Notes under the pieces: generated by a model
Seen by the model: only the letters and a program-made list of their open reading frames with translations
What the model was told of the DNA's origin: nothing
Databases searched by the model: none
Program-made: the position numbers and the translations under genes
DNA from: Sipunculus nudus
Lineage: Eukaryota; Annelida; Sipuncula; Golfingiida; Sipunculidae
Direction of reading: 5' to 3'
DNA length: 64,000 nt
Assembly (NCBI GenBank): GCA_026874595.1
Contig: CM049313.1
Span: forward strand, 31,120,008 to 31,184,007
Shown here: in pieces, positions 58,291-64,000 of the stretch
How positions within the stretch are numbered: the stretch's first letter is position 1
Layout: each line of letters begins with the position of its first letter

Positions 58291-58849
58291 TGTTTGCACC
58301 TGTGCACTGGGACATTAGTTTTTATTGCAAATGTGTAAAATTTATTGGATTAGAAAAAGTAAAGATCTTATTGAAACATATTCTTGCCTCAGGAGACGGA
58401 ACATAAAGTGATCAGCTCTGTCTGTCCATCATCTCTCAGTTATCATTATATATATATCAATTATGACATTTTTCCTATAAGATTTGTTGAAATAACTTTC
58501 ATATGCTGTATGTGTATGGATTTAAGCTATTAAATCTGAAATTTGAAAGCAACTTATATATTCAGGTGTGTATTATTGCAGATGTTTAACTTTTAAAAAA
58601 TCGATATATTAAATTTTAAAAATAATTGAAACATATATTATCAGCTTTGTTTGTCTACCAGTTTGTAAATAAAAAATACATATATTTAATAATATATATT
58701 ATAAAAAATATATCCAATTGAACAAATGTTTAAACTATCGACATATCTGTCAACAGTTAATCAAAAAGCCAACTAATGATCATGATAAAAGTACAGATCA
58801 TTTGTTCACAAACTGCTCACATGCTTCAGTTTCAACATTAGGAAACACA
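58291..58849. other. Unassigned AT-rich DNA
   Basis: No feature was recognised apart from short (AT)n tracts. Confidence 0.5.
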
Positions 58850-59343
58850 TGGTCATGTCACAAAATATTATTTGCAACAATTTCTTGCTCATCAATACAA
58901 ACCAATCATATAAACCAACCATGGCCAATGTTACCTCTTCCTCTCACAATTTATCTCCATTTGATATCATTTTAGATTTTTACCTTCAAGGTCAACTTCT
59001 GCTGAGCACAGTGACCCATGGGTCCCTTGTTAAATATTGCAAATCACCTTTTTTTCTGTAACCACTGTTGAGTTAAATTTTATATCCTGTATGTATATGC
59101 AGAGATGTTAATTGTAACTCCCACCATTGCCCCCCCCCCCCCCCTCCATCAAGTCCTTGCACCTGATCACTGGGGACATTCAGTTATTATTTGCAACTCC
59201 ATACATTTTATAACATTGAAAAAAAAAACAACCATGGCCTATATTACCTTTTTTCCTCTCAGAGATTATCTCCATTTGTTATTTTAGATATTTACTTTCA
59301 AGGTCAACTTCAGCTGAGCACCGTGACCCATGGGTCTTTTGTT
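58850..59343 (+). repeat. Tandem pair of hairpin-repeat 3' ends
   Basis: Two successive 3' termini (CTTGTT ending at 59031 and TTTTGTT ending at 59343) follow the same preceding words: 'accatggcc', 'tta(c/t)ctc...ctcaca', 'atctccatttg' and 'tcaaggtcaact'. The period is about 312 bp. A 15-base poly-C run lies at 59130-59144. Confidence 0.65.
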
Positions 59344-60260
59344 TTAAGTTTTGGCAATCTCTCTTGTGACAGTAAAAAAATGTGAAAAGTATTTCATCAG
59401 AAGTCAGATAGATCTTTGTTTATTAAGATCAGGCAAATTTACCAGTCCTGTGACAGAAGAACATTTGAGCTGTAAGTTTGTCTACTGAACTGTCATCTTA
59501 GCTTCTTTGTTTAGATAAATGTCTGACATATTTTTTAATCTTTTGTGTAATAAAAGAAGCGTCACTCTGCTAACTTCTTTATAAAGACTTCATAAAGAAT
59601 CCACTCTGTATAAAGTTGAAAAGAATACACTTTTTTGCTGGCCAATGATTTATGCAGTATAAATATTGATCTTACTGGTAAGTAGATTTTGTAACATGTT
59701 TATGTATTACACATGAATATGATGGCTGTCTCATAAATGATTTGTTTATATTTATTTTATGTAAGTTCATATATTAATAAAGTGTATAGATTTGAACAAA
59801 TGCTCCCTTTAAATAACTTAAGTGTTTTGTACTTCCTGTTGTTCATTTAAGAAGTAAGTGGTTGACTTTTCAATTTTTTTTTATACATATCAGCCTAGAG
59901 GTTTCCATAAGTACAATGACCAGTTTGATGCATTTGTTTTCACATTTGGTTGGCAGTAAGGTATCTGAATGATGAATCCTCATCATTATACAGCTATTCA
60001 CCAGACACAAGGTATAAAATGACAACTGCTAGGTGTTGGTTGTGTTCCTTGTTGAAGGCAGTGACTAGTAGGATGTCTGAAGCACCTGCCAAAGTACAGA
60101 CATATTTATATCAATCTTCTGGATAATAAGTATAAATCCAGGTGATCCAACTCTGTCAAAGCTGGAGCTGCTGGGGGAATAGAAAAGCTGACAGCTTTAG
60201 GTAAGCAGCCTGGCAGGAACTGTATCCTGATCTATGGCAGTCTGAGCAGGAATCTGAAAC
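59344..60260. other. Unassigned non-coding DNA
   Basis: No repeat end was recognised. The last 100 bases become GC-richer and lead to a possible exon. A candidate splice acceptor 'ctatggcag' ends near 60240. Confidence 0.4.
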
Positions 60261-60357
60261 ATGGCCGAGGAGACCTGGCAGCTGATGCCCCCTCCAGCGC
60301 GTGCAGAGATGCTGGTCCAGGCCTTCATGACACTCACCTACATGCTGGGCCCTCATG
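60261..60357 (+). CDS. Possible first coding exon of an unidentified host gene
   Basis: An ATG in a strong initiation context (AAACATGG) opens a 32-codon GC-rich stretch beginning MAEETWQLMPPPARAEM, with an in-frame TGA six bases upstream. It ends at CATG followed by GTAGTT, a plausible splice donor in phase 1. Without splicing the frame stops two codons later. A candidate acceptor (ggcag) lies about 20 bases upstream, so this could be a 5' UTR-plus-start exon. GC content is well above the surroundings. I do not recognise the protein and cannot see further exons in the remaining window, so this is a hypothesis. Confidence 0.3.
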
Positions 60358-60629
60358 GTAGTTGACCTTCCATGGAGAAAGTGCACTCAGGAACCAGATT
60401 ATCATAGCTGTGCTCTTTCATCAGCCAGCTGCTTTATAATACACATCAGTCATCAGGGAACAACAACCTTTGTGAAAATATTTTACATTGCATAGGGTGG
60501 TTTGGATTATTCACAGACTTGTGTGATCTGGAAATGAATTTCAAGACTGACAGATTCCAATAATGAATAATTTTTATTGCAAATGAGTAGCAAACTGTTT
60601 CACCAAAGTTTGTGTGAAAACCTCTGATA

Positions 60630-60631
<2 letters not shown>
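60358..60631. other. Spacer, no feature recognised
   Basis: No further exon-like segment is seen before the LINE tail. Confidence 0.4.

Positions 60632-60670
<39 letters not shown>
60632..60670 (-). repeat. (ATT)n / (AAT)n tract, probable LINE 3' tail
   Basis: About 13 ATT units. On the minus strand this is (AAT)n at the 3' side of the LINE relic, the position expected for a CR1/Rex-type microsatellite tail. Confidence 0.8.
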
Positions 60671-60673
<3 letters not shown>

Positions 60674-61930
60674 AACATTTATATTGTGCACTCTACAGTG
60701 TGATACTGCTTAAATGCACATTACAGAAAATAACATATTAAAGTATACATCTTAAAGACCTGTAAAATAACATCACAGAAGTTCACGAGATGTGATCATC
60801 TATATTAAAAGTTAAAATAAGAATCTAAAAAAGCAGTCATTGTGAGTAGACATTTTCTCTCTGAAAAGGAAAGTTTTATGTTTGGGTTTAAAAGTAGAGA
60901 GATTAGAACAGTTTCTGAGATCTTTAGGAAGATTGTCCCATAATTTTGGTGCAGCCATGGACAGGGCATGGTCCACACATGTTAATTACCAGTCGATTTG
61001 AAAGTACATGGAGTAAGGAGGCGTCAGCTGACCATAAAGCATGAACAGGCTGGTATTGATGAATGAGGTCACTAAAGTATCCAGAGACATACTATGTGGA
61101 GTTCAGAATGTAATCAAAAGAAGTTTAAACTTAATCCACTGAGTTACAAGCAGCCAGTGTAGGGATAAGCAAGAATAGGGGTGATATGATCATGTTTCTT
61201 GACACTTGTTTCTATTTTGGACATGTTGGAGTTTAGCAAGAAAGAGATGTGTAATTCCACAAAGAAGACTATTGCAGTAGTAAATCCTGGAAGTAATAAA
61301 AGCATGGACAAACAATAGTGCTACCTCATCAGAAATATACTTCCTGTTCCTTACCATGTTCCTAAGGTGAAAATAAGCAGTCTAACAGACAGATGAGGTA
61401 TGTGGCTGGAAACTGTACTCCTTGTCAAACTGAACGACATGATTTTAAACCAGGTCGGACTGTCATACAGTTTAGCCACCAAAGCAAAGGTGACTTCATG
61501 TAATATCAGCAAGGTGACGCCTTCTACCGAGAACAATAAGTTCAGTTTTGTTTCTATTCAGTTTGAGCTTATTTTTAGTCATCAAGGATTGAATTTCCAG
61601 CACACACTTATGAATTGCTTCCACCGTGGATGATTCTGAAACTGTATTTGGTTAAAAAGAAATATACAGCTGGACATCATCAGCATAGCTGTGAAATATA
61701 AGTTTATGCTTTCTGATGATATGGCCCAACGGCAGAAGATAGATTTAAAAAAGTAATGGGGCCAGAACAGATCCTTGTAGCAGAACCCACTGCATGTCTT
61801 GCTTTGCTGAAAGACTGTTGTGGATGCACACTTGTTCCTGTCTGGACAACAAACAGGATTTAAATCATAGAAGTACCATTCCTAACAGTCCAAGCTTAGT
61901 ATTTAAAAGTACTTAGAAGAAACTGATGAT
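60671..61930 (-). pseudogene. Non-LTR retrotransposon (LINE) RT relic, CR1/L2/Rex-like
   Basis: Minus-strand translation, with frameshifts, shows RT motifs in order: QGSVLAPLLF near 61770, then YADDVQLY with the catalytic YADD at 61677-61688. Downstream is a segment with HLRNMVRNRKYISDEVALLF and FITSRIYYCNSLLCG around 61220-61370, typical of the region after the RT palm in CR1/L2-clade LINEs. Several stops and shifts make it non-functional. The 3' untranslated part runs to the (AAT)n tail. The 5' part, including endonuclease, is missing, as in 5'-truncated LINE copies. Confidence 0.85.
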
Positions 61931-62262
61931 CCACAGTGATGGATTGAGCTTATATTTTTGCTATCAGCTTTAACTTAAATTTTATAGGGGAAAGCTAAAA
62001 AAATTTTAAAATAATCTTCTCAGAAACTGTTCAGTCAAATTATTCAATATTTCAGAGAAATAATCCCAGAAACAATCTGTCTCAAGATTGTGCAAATGGT
62101 TCTAGTTCAGTGATTTTTTGCTGAGTTACAGAAACTGAACTTAGTCATTTGGCCAAAAAGCATACCAAAATTACAGTCTCAGAAATGAATGGTGCTATCA
62201 TCACCAAAATTTATGCAAATGTTGGTCACATGAGTCATATTTGAAATTAAGGTATCAGTGGT
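61931..62262 (+). repeat. Family C internal fragment
   Basis: Words 'aaattttataggggaaagct', 'aatcttctcagaaactgttc', 'gagttacagaaactgaactt' and 'gtcacatgagtcatatttg' match 37380-37695 in order. Both ends are truncated. Confidence 0.75.
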
Positions 62263-63204
62263 AGAGTCCTGTGCAGGGCAAAAATCCAGCCTGCCCCGCC
62301 CTGCTGCTTGTTACAATGATTCTTTCAGCCCGCACCTGCCCTGCACCTTTCATGTTTCAAGCCCGCAATCAAGCCCACAAATAAAAAATATCTCAAAGCT
62401 TTTTTATCCAAAGGTGTACATATCAACAATAGTTATTTTTCAGCACAACCATGGATCAGCAATGCAGGCTTATTAAATGTGTGAAACGTCTGATGATTGG
62501 AATGATCAATGAATTTTAATACGTGTTTTAGGAATGATTTTAATAGTAGTTCATAAAATGTTTTAAAAGACATATTTGATTTTCTTTTATGAATTTAATA
62601 TATATGTGACTTTTTAACATCTACTAAACATGTTTTCAGAGGAAATAAGCAGGCATTGATTCTATTTTAATTTGTTAAAAAAAGTAAAGAAAATATATAT
62701 GTACCCAAATTTACTCTTGGGAATAGAATTGGCTTATATAACATGCCCCTCAACTGCTGAGATATGTTTGGAAGGTCCATTCTGGTCAGTGACTGTCAGT
62801 CATAACCTGCAAATAGCTGAACCTGAGACTATTGAGAGGGTCAGGGGATTAAAGAGGGACTCTGATAAATGTGGCTCTAGCTAAAATGGATAAACATGAA
62901 GAGAGCAGGGTTTTCTCATAACCATTATCACCCTATTCTGCTTTGCCCAAGCAGACCCTTCGACCACCTGTTCATAAGGAACCCAACTTAGGCTTTGTGC
63001 AGTTCCAGGGCAATTTAGTCACCATAGAGCCAGCTGTGTCTTTTACAAGATCAAAAGTAATTATGCCCCTGGTTCATTCCTGCCATATTATGTAATATGT
63101 GAGTATACAGAAATCACAGTCCATGAACAGCATCAGGCCTGGTAACCTTGTCCAAAGTTATGACCAGTTGTCACGTGTCACACATGTATTTGAAAAGTTA
63201 TCAA
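62263..63204. other. Unassigned non-coding DNA
   Basis: No gene or bounded repeat was recognised. A C/G-rich stretch near 62285-62380 repeats 'gcccgc' and 'ctgcccc' words without clear units. Confidence 0.45.
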
Positions 63205-63290
63205 GTACAGTCCAACCTGTCTGAATGACCACCTGTGAAATGCGTTCACTTGAACTGGCTATTATGACCACTGGATATCAGTCCCTTTTG
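63205..63290 (+). mobile_element. Possible Tc1/mariner-pogo-type terminus
   Basis: 'tacagtccaacctgtctgaa' followed by 'tgaccacctgtg' has the TA-CAGT start and text style of pogo-like ends. No inverted partner was found. Confidence 0.3.
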
Positions 63291-63721
63291 AAATTCCATT
63301 ATATTTTCTATAGGTTAAACCTGTGAAATATGATCACCTGGCTGTTAGAGATTACAGGCAGTTTGTCCCAATCAAAGTACGTGATATATTGACCTGCCTA
63401 TTGTGGGCACTCATTGAGCTACTCACTGACCGGCCCTGACAGGTCAGTTGACCATGCATGAAGTTGCAGTCACTTGCACCTCTGTTTGTTTTACTGGTGG
63501 TTGTTTGGGAGGATCCTAGGCCAAAAGCCGGGCTAGGTTAATCTTTGACCTGTGCCCCCCCCCCCCCCTGTGGTTTGTCTTTGATCTATTCAGTGTGTCA
63601 TGAAAGGCAGTATAAAAAAGAGTGGATAATCTATGATGTTCTTATGAAGCAAGTGATGTTCGTAACCAGTGACTTCAGGAAATAATTTTGAGACTTTCAT
63701 ATGAGGGTTTGTAGCAGTTTT
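63291..63721. other. Unassigned non-coding DNA with a poly-C run
   Basis: A 14-base poly-C run lies at 63555-63568. No gene is visible. Confidence 0.5.
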
Positions 63722-64000
63722 TAGCTCAGCTGACTATAAGTCATCTGAGCTATAGTCGTGGTCCATTGTCCGTCAGCCGTCCGTCTGTCTGTCCGTCCAT
63801 TCGTACGTCCGTCTGAATGTCCGTCCGTAAGACTGGCACGTTACGACACCGTTGGACCTACGAATCTGAAATTGGGCATACAGTTAGATGTCCCTGAAAT
63901 CTCCTACCATGCCGAAAATTAGGTCAATAGGACTTCGTTCCTTCGAGATATTAAGGAAAAACCTCAATTTTTTATTAGAAATCTATTTTCACACTTCAGG
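63722..64000 (+). mobile_element. Family A element, 5' part, cut by window end
   Basis: A near-consensus hairpin head (TAGCTCAG...CTGAGCTATAG) is followed by a long GTCC/GTCT tract with GTAC variants (about 63767-63828) and a well-kept family-A monomer. It appears to be one of the better-preserved family-A copies in the window. Confidence 0.75.

Overview
This window looks like eukaryotic, non-coding, repeat-dominated DNA from a marine invertebrate, most likely a bivalve or other lophotrochozoan. The evidence is an AT-rich background without dense ORFs, metazoan Ty3/gypsy, LINE, tRNA-SINE and pogo/mariner-type elements, and very abundant HINE/Helentron-like ('pearl'- or 'mini-me'-like) repeats. 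These have a 5' hairpin, a (GTCY)n tract, internal tandem monomers, and a 3' palindrome followed by CTTGTT. Species cannot be fixed from the sequence alone. No host gene is confidently present. One GC-rich stretch at 60261-60357 could be a first coding exon. The window probably lies in an intron or between genes.

Layout. 1.4-4.0 kb: two family-A heads running into a 42-bp tandem array split by a 758-bp solo LTR. 4.4-5.7 kb: a complete family-B element. 7.6 kb: a tRNA-derived SINE. 7.9-11.8 kb: a 3.9-kb composite family-B element with ~340-bp monomers. 12.6-13.7 kb: an 86-bp satellite. 14.3-17.1 kb: a gag relic and a family-F element. 17.75-18.56 kb: a pogo/Tigger-like element. 19.9-24.5 kb: a large inverted repeat with covarying hairpins. 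27.8-28.0 kb: a pogo fragment and a 128-bp MITE. 28.9-33.3 kb: a young Ty3/gypsy (Mag-like) element on the minus strand with identical LTRs, a 5-bp target duplication and one open gag-pol frame that lacks the protease. 33.9-40.6 kb: families D, C, F and E. 41.6-43.8 kb: families B and A. 45.9-54.0 kb: a nested block in which a family-E repeat contains a decayed gypsy element, whose 5' LTR holds a 781-bp insert and whose 3' LTR holds a 2.4-kb composite family-B element. 54-59 kb: family-A and 3'-end fragments. 60.6-61.9 kb: a LINE reverse-transcriptase relic on the minus strand with an (AAT)n tail. 61.9-64 kb: a family-C fragment and a family-A head.

How it fits together. The rolling-circle-type repeats are the main architecture. 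At four loci a second 5' head follows the first with no intervening 3' end. The two large composites carry their subunits in opposite order, as expected if they were cut from a head-to-tail concatemer. One of these units is bracketed by the two halves of an LTR, so its limits can be read directly. A GGTGGCGCCACC palindrome recurs in monomers of several families that otherwise share little sequence.
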